Positions 1-7,626 of a DNA stretch of 58,467 nucleotides are shown here, in pieces (the stretch's first letter is position 1; every line of letters begins with the position of its first letter). Source of the stretch: Calditrichia bacterium (GTDB taxonomy: Bacteria > Calditrichota > Calditrichia > Calditrichales > Calditrichaceae). Both the position numbers and the translations under genes were made by a program. Location of the stretch: positions 1-58,467 of the forward strand of contig JALSTK010000091.1 of assembly GCA_026983775.1 (NCBI GenBank). The letters run 5' to 3'. The notes under the pieces are model-generated. The model did no database searches. It was not told where the DNA came from and was given only the letters and a program-made list of their open reading frames with translations.

Positions 1-1
1 G

Positions 2-739
2 CGGGCAACCACGCTGGAGGAGACTTTCAAAAAGCAGGTTGCGGTTGATGATATCGTTCGGTTAGAGCTATCCAACACCAACGGTAGCATAGCCATCCGC
101 CATTCGGATGATGCTGATATCCATATTCTTGCCAGAAAAAAGGTCAGTGCCAGTACCGGCAGTACTGCCAAAAAGCTGTTAGACGATCTGCAGATCGATA
201 TTGATCAGGTGGATGATGTGCTGCAAATCAGGACGATTTATCCCAGGAGTCAAGACAGAGGTGGATTCTTTGCCTGGTTGTTCGGTCAGAACGGCAACAA
301 TAAAAGCGTACAATATGAAATAGCGGTTCCGGATTCCATGGAAATGGAAATTCATACGACGAATGGCAGCATTCATGTGGATGGTATAAGCGGAAATATC
401 ATTTTGTTTACCACCAATGGCAAAATAACCGCCGAAAATATAAAGGGATCGGTGAAAGCCAAATCGACTAATGGTACAATCTATGCCGCATTGGATGTAG
501 TAAATCCGGATCAGGATATACGAATACGTACTACTAACGGCTCCATACATTTATTTTTACCGGCTGATATCAATGCGGATCTGGAAGCGCGGACAACCAA
601 CGGAAAAATTTCCTGTGAGTTGCCTTTGACCGAAACCTATGCTGAATCCCGCAGGAGGCTGGAGGGCCGGATTAACGAAGGGGGAACTGCTATCTTTTTA
701 CGAACCACAAACGGAAGTATCCGTATTAAAGAAAACTAA
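2..739 (+). CDS. DUF4097-family beta-strand repeat protein (5' truncated)
   Basis: The reading frame is open from the first bases of the window, so the start lies to the left; 245 codons are visible. The protein repeats a short unit of the form (T/N)TNGSI or TTNGKI about every 20-25 residues. This is typical of DUF4097/DUF2807-like right-handed beta-helix proteins found in the envelope or downstream of anti-sigma factors. No catalytic motif is visible. The N-terminal signal or membrane anchor expected for the family would be outside the window. A strong intrinsic terminator follows the stop codon at about 773-803, so this is the last gene of its transcript. Family assignment is confident; function is unknown. 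Confidence 0.8.
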   Translation, partial: RATTLEETFKKQVAVDDIVRLELSNTNGSIAIRHSDDADIHILARKKVSASTGSTAKKLLDDLQIDIDQVDDVLQIRTIYPRSQDRGGFFAWLFGQNGNNKSVQYEIAVPDSMEMEIHTTNGSIHVDGISGNIILFTTNGKITAENIKGSVKAKSTNGTIYAALDVVNPDQDIRIRTTNGSIHLFLPADINADLEARTTNGKISCELPLTETYAESRRRLEGRINEGGTAIFLRTTNGSIRIKEN

Positions 740-772
740 ACGCTCCTATTTGGATAAAAAATCTTTTGATCG

Positions 773-803
773 ACTGCTGCACACAATTTGCAGCAGTTTT
801 TTT
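773..803 (+). terminator. Rho-independent terminator after the DUF4097 gene
   Basis: Nine-base arms ACTGCTGCA and TGCAGCAGT enclose a 7-base loop and run directly into seven T residues. It ends the upstream transcript 34 bases after the stop codon and separates it from rocD. Confidence 0.9.
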
Positions 804-865
804 ATACCTGTTTCGTTTTTATCTTTTCCTGTGCAGATATATATCCGGCAGAAAAATCATTCATA

Positions 866-894
866 TTGATATCCATCGAAGGTAATTGTAAATT
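866..894 (+). promoter_or_regulatory. Sigma70-type promoter of rocD
   Basis: TTGATA (866-871) and TAAATT (889-894) are separated by 17 bases, so transcription would start near 901. This lies downstream of the longest possible rocD start (788) and so supports the ATG at 953. Confidence 0.6.
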
Positions 895-952
895 ACATGG
901 ATTTCAGGTAATTAAATCCGGTTTGAAATGGAATAAAAGGAAAGGCGATAAA

Positions 953-2158
953 ATGAATTCAACAGACTATATTGATCTGGAAGATCGCTTCAGCGCCCAT
1001 AATTATCATCCCTTAAATGTTGTTTTAACCAGAGGAGAAGGGGTTTGGGTGTATGATGTGGATGGTAAAAAGTACATGGATTTTCTAAGTGCCTATTCGG
1101 CCCTCAATCAGGGCCATTGTCATCCCCGTATTTATCAGACGCTGGTCGACCAGGCCCAACATATTACCCTTACATCAAGGGCTTTCCGTAACGATCAGTT
1201 CGGTCTTTTTGCCAAGAAGCTTACGCAGCTATGCCAGATGGAGATGATGTTGCCAATGAATACAGGTGCCGAAGCCGTGGAAACGGCTATTAAGGCGGCC
1301 CGCAAATGGGGTTATAAGGTAAAAGGAATTGCTGAAGATAAAGCGGAAATAATTGTTTGTAGTAATAACTTTCACGGACGTACCACGACGATCGTTGGTT
1401 TTTCCACGGAAAAACAGTATCAGGATGGGTTTGGTCCTTTTACACCCGGTTTTGTGATTGTACCCTTCGGTGATATCGAAGCTCTTAGAGAGGCGATGAA
1501 GGCGAATACGGCTGCTTTCATGTTCGAACCTATTCAAGGGGAAGGAGGCATCCTTATACCTCCGGAAGGCTATTTGAAACAAGCCCAGGATTTATGCCGG
1601 GAGCATAACGTCCTGTTCATTGCCGATGAGGTTCAGACCGGTCTGGGCCGTACCGGCACCTTGTTCGCCTACCAACACGAATCGGGAGTTAAACCGGATT
1701 TAATCATCATCGGTAAAGCCCTTTCCGGTGGCTTTTATCCGGTCTCTGCCGTAGTGGGCAGGAAAGAAGTGTTGGGCGTCTTTAATCCCGGGGATCATGG
1801 CAGTACTTTCGGTGGGAATCCTTTGGCCTGCGCTATTGCCGGGGCTGCTCTGGATGTAATTGTAGATGAAGACCTGCCGGGCCGTTCTGCAGACCTGGGT
1901 CGGTATTTGATGGACAAATTGAAGGGGATTTCAAGCAGTTATGTTCAGGAAATCAGGGGCAGAGGATTATTCATCGGGATCGAATTAAAACCGGAAGCCG
2001 GAGGTGCCAGGCGTTTCTGTGAATTTTTACAGCAGGAAGGGCTTCTGGCAAAAGAAACGCATGAAAATGTGATTCGTTTAGCTCCTCCGTTAATTATAAC
2101 CAAAGAAGAAATTGACTGGGCTCTGGAGCGCATTGAAAAAGCGCTGACAACGCTGTAA
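953..2158 (+). CDS. rocD: Ornithine aminotransferase (ornithine--oxo-acid transaminase)
   Basis: 401 aa PLP-dependent class III aminotransferase that converts ornithine and 2-oxoglutarate to glutamate semialdehyde and glutamate (arginine/ornithine catabolism and proline linkage). Visible motifs are the RocD-type segment AYSALNQGHCHP near the N-terminus, the FEPIQGEGG motif, IADEVQTGLGRTG, and IIGKALSGG with the PLP-binding lysine. The AYSALNQGH and TSRAF segments fit ornithine rather than acetylornithine aminotransferases. The frame is open back to 788, but the ATG at 953 has an AGGAAAGG ribosome site and lies downstream of the promoter at 866-894, and the extra N-terminal residues do not resemble the family. 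It is convergent with the symporter gene across a shared terminator. Length matches the family. Confidence 0.95.
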   Translation: MNSTDYIDLEDRFSAHNYHPLNVVLTRGEGVWVYDVDGKKYMDFLSAYSALNQGHCHPRIYQTLVDQAQHITLTSRAFRNDQFGLFAKKLTQLCQMEMMLPMNTGAEAVETAIKAARKWGYKVKGIAEDKAEIIVCSNNFHGRTTTIVGFSTEKQYQDGFGPFTPGFVIVPFGDIEALREAMKANTAAFMFEPIQGEGGILIPPEGYLKQAQDLCREHNVLFIADEVQTGLGRTGTLFAYQHESGVKPDLIIIGKALSGGFYPVSAVVGRKEVLGVFNPGDHGSTFGGNPLACAIAGAALDVIVDEDLPGRSADLGRYLMDKLKGISSSYVQEIRGRGLFIGIELKPEAGGARRFCEFLQQEGLLAKETHENVIRLAPPLIITKEEIDWALERIEKALTTL

Positions 2159-2169
2159 ATAAATCTTAT

Positions 2170-2199
2170 AAAGAGCAGGATCGGTATATCCTGCTCTTT
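2170..2199. terminator. Terminator between rocD and the symporter gene (bidirectional)
   Basis: A perfect 12-bp inverted repeat (AAAGAGCAGGAT and ATCCTGCTCTTT) with a 6-base loop lies between two convergent stop codons. A T-rich tail follows on the plus strand and A-rich sequence precedes it, so it can serve both genes. Confidence 0.85.
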
Positions 2200-3429
2200 T
2201 TATTTCACCACCTTCAACTCCGTTTCTCCTTCGCTTTTGGCAATAATAGCAGTACCGCAGCTATCGCTCCATACATTTACCGAAGTGCGCATCATATCCA
2301 GTATACGGTCTACGGAGAGAATTAATCCCAATCCTTCCATGGGCAAGCCGACCGCTTTTAAAATAATAGCCATCATTACGAATCCGGCCATAGGAATTCC
2401 GGCGGCACCGATACTGGCCAGTAAGGCGGTTAGGACAACTATGAATTGTTGACCGAAACTCAGGTCAACTCCATAAACCTGGGCAATAAAAATCGCAGCG
2501 ACGCATTCGTACAGAGCCGTACCATCCATGTTAATCGTTGCCCCGAGAGGTAAAACAAAGCTGCTGATCTTGTTCGAAACCCCGGCGTTATTTTCCATGG
2601 ATGACATGGTGAGAGGAAGCGTAGCCGAAGAGGAAGAAGTAGAGAAGGCGGTGAGTAAGGCGGCAGACATGGCCCGAAACATCGCTCTGGGAGAAACACC
2701 GCCAATAAAATACAATAACAAAGGCAAAGTGATAAAGGCATGAAAGCTTAAGGCCGCTACTACAGCTACCATATATCCACCGAGAGGGATAAAAACATCG
2801 ATTCCCGTAGAAGCGATAATTTTAGCTATAATCGCGAAGACGCCGACCGGTGTAAAAAGAATAATAAAATGAGTAAGGCGCATCATAACTTCAAAAAAGC
2901 CCTGGAAGAAATCGGTGAGTTGCCGATTATAGGGCTTAGGCGCTTTGCTAATAAAGAAACCGAACAAAAGTGAAAAGAAGATGGTTGGCAGAATTTTTCC
3001 GTCTACCATGGATCTAAAAGGGTTTGTCGGAATAATACCGAGCAAAGTGTCGCCTAATTTCTGCACATTACCCTGAAGATCACCCGGAATTTCATGTAAA
3101 CCCAGATGAGCGCCGATTCCGGGGTGCAGAAGATTTATAAAAACCAGTCCGGTCAAAATCGCCAGTAAACTGGTTACTATGTAATAGGTAAACGTCTTAA
3201 GGCTCAAACGACCGAAATTTTCTGCAGAACCAATACCGGTAACCCCCGAGATTATTGAAGCCACAATCAGGGGAACGATCACCATGCGCAACGCTCTTAA
3301 AAAGATGATTCCTAAGATATAAACTTTTTCAATAATGAAATTTTCGAAACCCGCTGCCCGTCCCAGCATTCCAAACAGGATTCCTAAACAAAGAGCGATA
3401 AAAATTTGCCAATGCAGTTTTAGTCTCAT
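2200..3429 (-). CDS. Dicarboxylate/amino-acid:cation symporter (DAACS family)
   Basis: 409 aa inner-membrane secondary transporter of the GltP/DctA family, which imports glutamate/aspartate or C4-dicarboxylates with protons or sodium. The sequence starts MRLKLHWQIFIALCLGI and has many hydrophobic segments. It carries the serine-rich reentrant loop (STSSSSATLPLT), the NMDGTALYE motif and the downstream AAGIPMAGFV segment that form the substrate site. The frame could extend upstream to 3606, but that would overlap the PilZ gene. The ATG at 3429 has a GGAGAGAG site and matches the usual N-terminus. It lies next to rocD, which makes glutamate, so glutamate/aspartate is a reasonable but unproven substrate. 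Confidence 0.92.
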   Translation of the reverse strand: MRLKLHWQIFIALCLGILFGMLGRAAGFENFIIEKVYILGIIFLRALRMVIVPLIVASIISGVTGIGSAENFGRLSLKTFTYYIVTSLLAILTGLVFINLLHPGIGAHLGLHEIPGDLQGNVQKLGDTLLGIIPTNPFRSMVDGKILPTIFFSLLFGFFISKAPKPYNRQLTDFFQGFFEVMMRLTHFIILFTPVGVFAIIAKIIASTGIDVFIPLGGYMVAVVAALSFHAFITLPLLLYFIGGVSPRAMFRAMSAALLTAFSTSSSSATLPLTMSSMENNAGVSNKISSFVLPLGATINMDGTALYECVAAIFIAQVYGVDLSFGQQFIVVLTALLASIGAAGIPMAGFVMMAIILKAVGLPMEGLGLILSVDRILDMMRTSVNVWSDSCGTAIIAKSEGETELKVVK

Positions 3430-3544
3430 GAGGATTTCTCTCTCCGGAAATAAGGATGTAATAGTGTTTGAGTGTTTATTTAGAGCATAATTAAATATAG
3501 TAATCAAAAAAATTGAAGGCAATGCAGGGAGAGAGAATAACGGA

Positions 3545-3925
3545 CTAATTGTTTTCCGGCTTGATAATGCTCTGACCTTCCATCGAACGTAAATATTCCC
3601 AGGCATTCATAGAGTTATAATCGTGCCTGTAACCAAAAGGAGCGAACTGGACACCGAGATAAAAGGAATCGGAAGAACTATGCGCCTGATGCCACCTTAT
3701 CTGGCCTTTCAGCTTAAGATGCTTCCCGTCCGGAAAATTAATTTTCATGACTATTTTGTCGCCGTGTTGCAGTAATTCATTGGTAATAAAGGCCAATCCG
3801 CTTTTGGAAATATCTTGCACCTCTGCAGGCTTGGATAAAACTCCCCATAAACCCCGAACCGATTCCCGGCGGTATTGAATTTTGGCACCCTGTATTTTTA
3901 TTCTTGTAAAGCCGCGTCTATCCAT
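3545..3925 (-). CDS. PilZ-domain protein (probable c-di-GMP receptor)
   Basis: 126 aa single-domain protein. It has the two signatures of the c-di-GMP-binding PilZ fold: an RxxxR motif near the N-terminus (RGFTR) and DISKSG, a D/NxSxxG motif, around residue 40. Strands ending in LGVQF follow. There is no signal peptide or partner domain, so it is probably a cytosolic adaptor that responds to cyclic di-GMP. No diguanylate cyclase or flagellar/pilus gene is nearby to indicate a target. It stands alone, with 115 bases separating it from the symporter start downstream. Confidence 0.85.
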   Translation of the reverse strand: MDRRGFTRIKIQGAKIQYRRESVRGLWGVLSKPAEVQDISKSGLAFITNELLQHGDKIVMKINFPDGKHLKLKGQIRWHQAHSSSDSFYLGVQFAPFGYRHDYNSMNAWEYLRSMEGQSIIKPENN

Positions 3926-4014
3926 CTACAGCCCTCTATACAATTTGGCTATCTACCACTCGATAAATATTATAAATAAGTTCAATATTCTGAAGGAATT
4001 ATGTCAGACCGTTC

Positions 4015-4030
4015 TACAATTATAATTGTA
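4015..4030. repeat. 16-bp perfect palindrome, possible operator
   Basis: TACAATTATAATTGTA is a perfect 16-bp palindrome about 90 bases upstream of the PilZ start. It includes a TATAAT on each strand. No good -35 hexamer lies at the proper distance on either strand, so an operator is more likely than a core promoter. Because it is so AT-rich, chance is not excluded. Confidence 0.35.
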
Positions 4031-4191
4031 CCCTTTTTTATTCTGTTTGTATGTGACCACCGTCAATCGGCCGGAACATTTAACAGAGAACATTTTTGAT
4101 TTCAAAACATATAATAGATATGAAACACATAAAATCGGGTTTAATAATTTTAACAAACAGATCCATTCATGTCAATATGAAAATCAAACGA

Positions 4192-4219
4192 ATGACATTT
4201 CCCCGAAATTGTATAAAAT
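4192..4219 (+). promoter_or_regulatory. Candidate promoter of the small basic ORF
   Basis: ATGACA (4192-4197) and TAAAAT (4214-4219) with 16-base spacing predict a start near 4226, about 40 bases before the small ORF. Both hexamers are one base from consensus. Confidence 0.4.
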
Positions 4220-4266
4220 TGAATCCCTTAAAAAAAGTTTTCAACTAATCAACATCCGGAGGTACG

Positions 4267-4470
4267 ATGAGACAAGTTTACGGTAAAGTGAAATCGAAAT
4301 CCATAAATCGCCTCAGAGTACTCTTTAAAAATGCCCGTTCGGGATCAGATGTTTTTGTTGATAAATGGAAAAATCTTCAAAATAAAATTTTACGGTTCAA
4401 TGGAAGAGGCGGGAAGGGACATTTGCGAACCGGTAGTGTGCATCGTTGGAACCGGAAAGGGCGTTGGTAA
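4267..4470 (+). CDS. Small, highly basic hypothetical protein
   Basis: 67 aa, not recognised. Support for a real gene is a GGAGG ribosome site at 4258-4262, four bases before the ATG, and a candidate promoter at 4192-4219. It also stops three bases short of the convergent FGE-like gene. About 19 of 67 residues are Lys or Arg and only two are acidic, with a Gly/Arg/Trp-rich tail. That composition suggests a nucleic-acid-binding or ribosome-associated protein, but no family motif is visible. It could also be a chance ORF. Confidence 0.4.
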   Translation: MRQVYGKVKSKSINRLRVLFKNARSGSDVFVDKWKNLQNKILRFNGRGGKGHLRTGSVHRWNRKGRW

Positions 4471-4473
4471 GGA

Positions 4474-5382
4474 TTACTTGGTGACAAGAACTTCCGGTTG
4501 TGGCTTATAATCCTTGGCGCAACGGAATCCGAGAAAATCAAATCTAACTTTCGGATTGTAAAAGGTCCGGTAGGTCGTTCTGAGATAGGAGCCGCTACGA
4601 TTCCATGACCCTCCGCGAATCACCTTGTAAATTCCGGTAGCAGGACCTTGCGGATCTTTTTCTACGCTTGAAGCATAATAATTTTTACTATACCAATCCT
4701 GGCACCACTCCAATACATTCCCCTCCATATCTTTTACACCAAGGGGATTCGGAGGGTATGAACCGATGGGAGCCGTATAAACATATCCGTCATCATAGCG
4801 TTCTTTTATAGGAAAACGTATCTTGACCGATAGAATGGATTCATCTGCGATATTTCCATAGCTATGATTATAGATATCCTTACTGACTAAAGTGTATTGG
4901 TAAGATGTCTTCCCGGAACGGGCGGTATATTCCCATTCTGCCTCGGTCGGTAGCCTTTTCCCGGCCCATTTTGCATAGGCCCGGGCATTGTACCAGCTGA
5001 CATTGACTACAGGGTGGTTGTCTTCATTCCAAATAGGCTGTTCAGGCATGCGACGCCTGGTAGCTTTACAAAATCGGCGATACTCCGCAACCGTAACTTC
5101 ATCCTTATCCATGAAAAAAGCATCAATATAGACCTTATGAACCGGTTTCTCATCCGCTTTATAGGGGCTGCCCATCATATACCACCCGGATGGAATAAAA
5201 ACCATACCTTCAATATGAGGCAGGGTCTGGATCCTTGTTGCCGGTTTGGCAGGTTTGAGCTTCTTTAATTTAATCGGTAGGGTACAGCCGCTAAGTATGA
5301 ATACAAGAAGCAACAAACTACCGGTCAACAGCTTTAATAAAAGAGGGGTAAGAAATTTTGAATTCATAAACGGGGTTTTCAT
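4474..5382 (-). CDS. FGE-sulfatase-domain lipoprotein lacking the catalytic cysteines
   Basis: 302 aa lipoprotein. A hydrophobic signal ends in the lipobox LSGC near residue 34, followed by a formylglycine-generating-enzyme-like fold. Family landmarks are the GMVFIPSG..MMGS start, HPVVNVSWYNARAYAKWAGKRLPTEAEWEY, MEGNVLEWCQDW, and RGGSW...YR...GFRC at the end. True FGEs carry two active-site cysteines in the segment after RGGSW; here those positions read as Arg and Leu, so sulfatase activation is unlikely. Non-catalytic members include the gliding/type IX lipoproteins GldJ and GldK, but no Gld/Por operon is nearby. A GTG lies just before the chosen ATG; neither has a good ribosome site. Confidence 0.85.
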   Translation of the reverse strand: MKTPFMNSKFLTPLLLKLLTGSLLLLVFILSGCTLPIKLKKLKPAKPATRIQTLPHIEGMVFIPSGWYMMGSPYKADEKPVHKVYIDAFFMDKDEVTVAEYRRFCKATRRRMPEQPIWNEDNHPVVNVSWYNARAYAKWAGKRLPTEAEWEYTARSGKTSYQYTLVSKDIYNHSYGNIADESILSVKIRFPIKERYDDGYVYTAPIGSYPPNPLGVKDMEGNVLEWCQDWYSKNYYASSVEKDPQGPATGIYKVIRGGSWNRSGSYLRTTYRTFYNPKVRFDFLGFRCAKDYKPQPEVLVTK

Positions 5383-5520
5383 CACTATTTAAATTTGGAA
5401 TAATATAAGGAGAATCTCATAAACAGTCTACTCTTAATGCTAAATTCAGTAAAATATTTTGATATATTAACCTTATATTCGATAAAAATAATAAAATCTT
5501 AACCCAAAAAAGAGGATATT

Positions 5521-5546
5521 AAAAAGCCATCTCCAAAGGAGATGGC
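5521..5546 (-). terminator. Terminator after the Spy/ZraP-like gene
   Basis: Nine-bp arms GCCATCTCC and GGAGATGGC around a 3-base loop. On the minus strand they are followed by five T residues and further T-rich sequence, 18 bases after the stop codon at 5564. Confidence 0.9.
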
Positions 5547-5563
5547 CGGATGAGATTGAGGTT

Positions 5564-6058
5564 CTATCGTGAGCGGCGTCGCATCATAGAAGGGCGACGA
5601 GGAGGCTTTTTATGACCCATCATCATTCCTTTTCTACCAGGATTTAGATAGTGCTGGTCATATTTTAACTTTTGTTCATCCGTCAGAAGATTACGGATCT
5701 GGCGTTGGTGTTCCGCTCTCTTTAAGGCCATGGTCGTACGCAGAGCACTTATCTTATCCAATTGTGCTTTTAACTGGGCCTTGGAAGCTTTTTCATCGAT
5801 CACCATTAAACGGTACTCCGTGTTCAAACTCTTTACTTTGTCTCGTAAAGGGAGCATTTCCTTCTCAAACTGCAAACGTAATTTCTCGATCTTAGCTTGT
5901 TGCTGATCTGTTAAGCCCAGGCGGGACATGGGAGCTTTCTGGCCGAACATGGGTCTCTCCGGACCAACCGGCGGATTGCCCGGGCCCTGAGCGAAAGCCA
6001 GGCCGGTTAATAAGATAACTCCTAAGAGCATGGATAATAATTGGGTATGTTTCATCAT
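5564..6058 (-). CDS. Spy/CpxP/ZraP-like periplasmic protein (LTxxQ family)
   Basis: 164 aa exported protein. A signal peptide ending in LAFAQ is followed by a helical region with two copies of the LTxxQ signature: LTDQQ near residue 49 and LTDEQ near residue 125. These define the CpxP/Spy/ZraP family of periplasmic chaperones or stress sensors, which dampen their cognate sensor kinase. The tail is basic and rich in Met, Arg and Pro. It lacks the His-rich zinc site of enterobacterial ZraP, so the stimulus may not be zinc. A near-perfect sigma54 promoter lies at 6105-6122, the adjacent upstream genes encode a sigma54 activator and its kinase, and a strong terminator follows. The ribosome site is GGAGG with two possible adjacent ATGs. 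Confidence 0.88.
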   Translation of the reverse strand: MMKHTQLLSMLLGVILLTGLAFAQGPGNPPVGPERPMFGQKAPMSRLGLTDQQQAKIEKLRLQFEKEMLPLRDKVKSLNTEYRLMVIDEKASKAQLKAQLDKISALRTTMALKRAEHQRQIRNLLTDEQKLKYDQHYLNPGRKGMMMGHKKPPRRPSMMRRRSR

Positions 6059-6104
6059 ACACCTCCGTTTGGTTAGTTGGATTTATAAACTTTATCGTTT
6101 ATAA

Positions 6105-6122
6105 TTGCAATAGATGTGCCAA
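6105..6122 (-). promoter_or_regulatory. Sigma54 (-24/-12) promoter of the Spy/ZraP-like gene
   Basis: The minus strand reads TTGGCACATCTATTGCAA. It has the invariant GG (6120/6119) and GC (6108/6107) with the required 10-base spacing, and matches the TGGCAC-N5-TTGCA consensus exactly. Transcription would start near 6096, leaving a 38-base leader with GGAGG before the ATG. It implies RpoN control by an enhancer-binding protein; one is encoded immediately upstream. Confidence 0.85.
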
Positions 6123-6168
6123 CCGCGAATCGGCTATAGATCATAGATGAGGGCCATCTCTTCGGATC

Positions 6169-6204
6169 AATTCGACAAAATTGTCGAATTCACTCGACAA
6201 TTTT
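6169..6204. promoter_or_regulatory. Three alternating half-sites: regulator binding site and/or hairpin
   Basis: Three copies of TCGACAA lie in alternating orientation: TTCGACAA, TTGTCGAA, then TCGACAATTTT. They form two mutually exclusive inverted repeats, 6169-6190 (10-base arms) and 6177-6204 (11-base arms). The array sits 50-85 bases upstream of the -24 element, where enhancer sites of sigma54 activators commonly lie. It is also 8 bases after the regulator's stop codon and so could act as a weak terminator, but the T-run is only four bases and lies inside the stem. I favour an activator-binding site. Confidence 0.55.
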
Positions 6205-6211
6205 ATACACA

Positions 6212-7597
6212 TTATTTAGGAGCGATGATTCCGTATTTTTGCATTTTATATCGTAAATTACGTTCATTAATCCCGAGAGATGCCGCAGCCCGGCTTTGAT
6301 TAAAATGATGTTCAGCCAGGGCCTGTTTGATTAAATCCTTTTCAAAAGCGGCGACCTTTTCCCGGAAAGTCCCTGTATAATATTGTCCGGGATGAGTAGC
6401 AGAAGTATCGGTGGAAAAAGCTGAGGAATGGATATGAACGGGTAAGTCGCTGCGGATAATAATTTCATCTCTGGCCAAAACAACAGCGCGTTGAATAATA
6501 TTCTCCAACTCCCGGATGTTGCCCGGATAATCGTATTTCATCAACATGTCCAGGGCCTCTTTGGAAATTTTGGTAATTTTCTTTTGGTTTTCATGCCCAT
6601 ATTTTTTGATAAAAAAATCAATCAGTAAAGGAATATCTTCCTTCCGCATGCGCAAGGGCGGGATGTGAATATTCACAACATTCAGCCGATAGTAGAAATC
6701 TTCACGAAACTTTTTTTCGGCAATCATTCTTTGTAAATCCCGATTTGTTGCGGCAATGATACGAACAGATACTTTCCTCAATGTGTTTCCGCCGACACGC
6801 TGAAATTCACCAAATTGAAGGAAACGCAATAATTTGACCTGCATAGGAAGAGGAATATCCCCTACCTCATCCAGAAATAGTGTGCTGTTATCGGCCACTT
6901 CGACTAAGCCCGCTTTTTGCTGGATAGCGCCGGTAAAGGAACCTTTTTCATGACCGAACAATTCACTCTCAAAAAGATTTTCGGGAATGGCCGCACAGTT
7001 TACGGTGATCATCGCTTTATCGGCAAAAGGGCTGCTTTGGTGGATGGCATTGGCTATCAGTTCTTTGCCGGTGCCGCTTTCCCCTTGAATAAGCACGGCT
7101 GCTTTGGTACGAGAAGCTCGTGCGGCCATACTTAACATCTTTTCCATCAAAGGGCTATTGGTGAGGATGTTTTGCAGGCGGTGTTTCTCACGCAGTCGTT
7201 CTTTTAACTCTTCGTTTTCGCGGGTTAAATGTTTTAGCTCAATAGCCCGACCGATGATCAGCTCCACTTCGTTTAGATCAATCGGTTTGGTCAGATAATC
7301 GAAGGCGCCATCTTTCATGGCCTGTACCGCTTCTTCGATCTTCCCAAAGGCGGTCATAATAATAACCGTTATTTGCGGGTTTATCCTCTTAATCTCTTTC
7401 AGTAAATCATAACCTGAAAGCCCCTCCATTTTAACATCACTAAAAACGATGTCAACCGGATGCTCGTTTATTATTTGTAAGGCACTCCTGGCGCTTCCAG
7501 CCGAATAAACCACATAATTTTGCTTCTTTAGGAATCCGGCTAAAGATTCGCGCTGAATTTTTTCATCATCTACAATAAGTATCGTATGGCTAACCAT
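6212..7597 (-). CDS. Sigma54-dependent response regulator (NtrC/ZraR family)
   Basis: 461 aa. The receiver domain occupies residues 5-120 with phosphoacceptor Asp54 in VFSDVKM. A central AAA+ sigma54-interaction domain spans about 145-375, with Walker A GESGTGKE and the sigma54-contact loop GSFTGA, a variant of GAFTGA also seen in active members. A C-terminal Fis-type helix-turn-helix follows (SRAAASLGINERNLRYKMQKYG). It activates RpoN promoters after phosphorylation by its kinase. It lies 29 bases downstream of the kinase and directly upstream of the Spy-like gene, whose sigma54 promoter is its most obvious target. Domain order and length are as in ZraR/AtoC proteins. Confidence 0.95.
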   Translation of the reverse strand: MVSHTILIVDDEKIQRESLAGFLKKQNYVVYSAGSARSALQIINEHPVDIVFSDVKMEGLSGYDLLKEIKRINPQITVIIMTAFGKIEEAVQAMKDGAFDYLTKPIDLNEVELIIGRAIELKHLTRENEELKERLREKHRLQNILTNSPLMEKMLSMAARASRTKAAVLIQGESGTGKELIANAIHQSSPFADKAMITVNCAAIPENLFESELFGHEKGSFTGAIQQKAGLVEVADNSTLFLDEVGDIPLPMQVKLLRFLQFGEFQRVGGNTLRKVSVRIIAATNRDLQRMIAEKKFREDFYYRLNVVNIHIPPLRMRKEDIPLLIDFFIKKYGHENQKKITKISKEALDMLMKYDYPGNIRELENIIQRAVVLARDEIIIRSDLPVHIHSSAFSTDTSATHPGQYYTGTFREKVAAFEKDLIKQALAEHHFNQSRAAASLGINERNLRYKMQKYGIIAPK

Positions 7598-7626
7598 TGT
7601 GTGTTGTCTGCCTTTCTTAATATGAT

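Larger units (their letters stand above)
3926..4266. other. AT-rich intergenic region upstream of the PilZ gene and small ORF
   Basis: This 341-base stretch has no convincing conserved gene. An 86-codon ORF at 4026-4286 has neither a ribosome site nor a recognisable product and overlaps the better small ORF. The region holds a 16-bp perfect palindrome (4015-4030) and a plausible plus-strand promoter (4192-4219). Confidence 0.5.

Noticed and set aside
788-952. Longer N-terminal reading frame of rocD
   Set aside because: It starts inside the upstream terminator and before the rocD promoter; the ATG at 953 has a good ribosome site and matches the family start.
3430-3606. Upstream extension of the symporter ORF
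   Set aside because: It would overlap the PilZ gene and adds a non-homologous tail; the ATG at 3429 has GGAGAGAG.
4026-4286. 86-codon ORF in the AT-rich gap
   Set aside because: It has no ribosome site, no recognisable product and unlike codon character, and it overlaps the better-supported small ORF.
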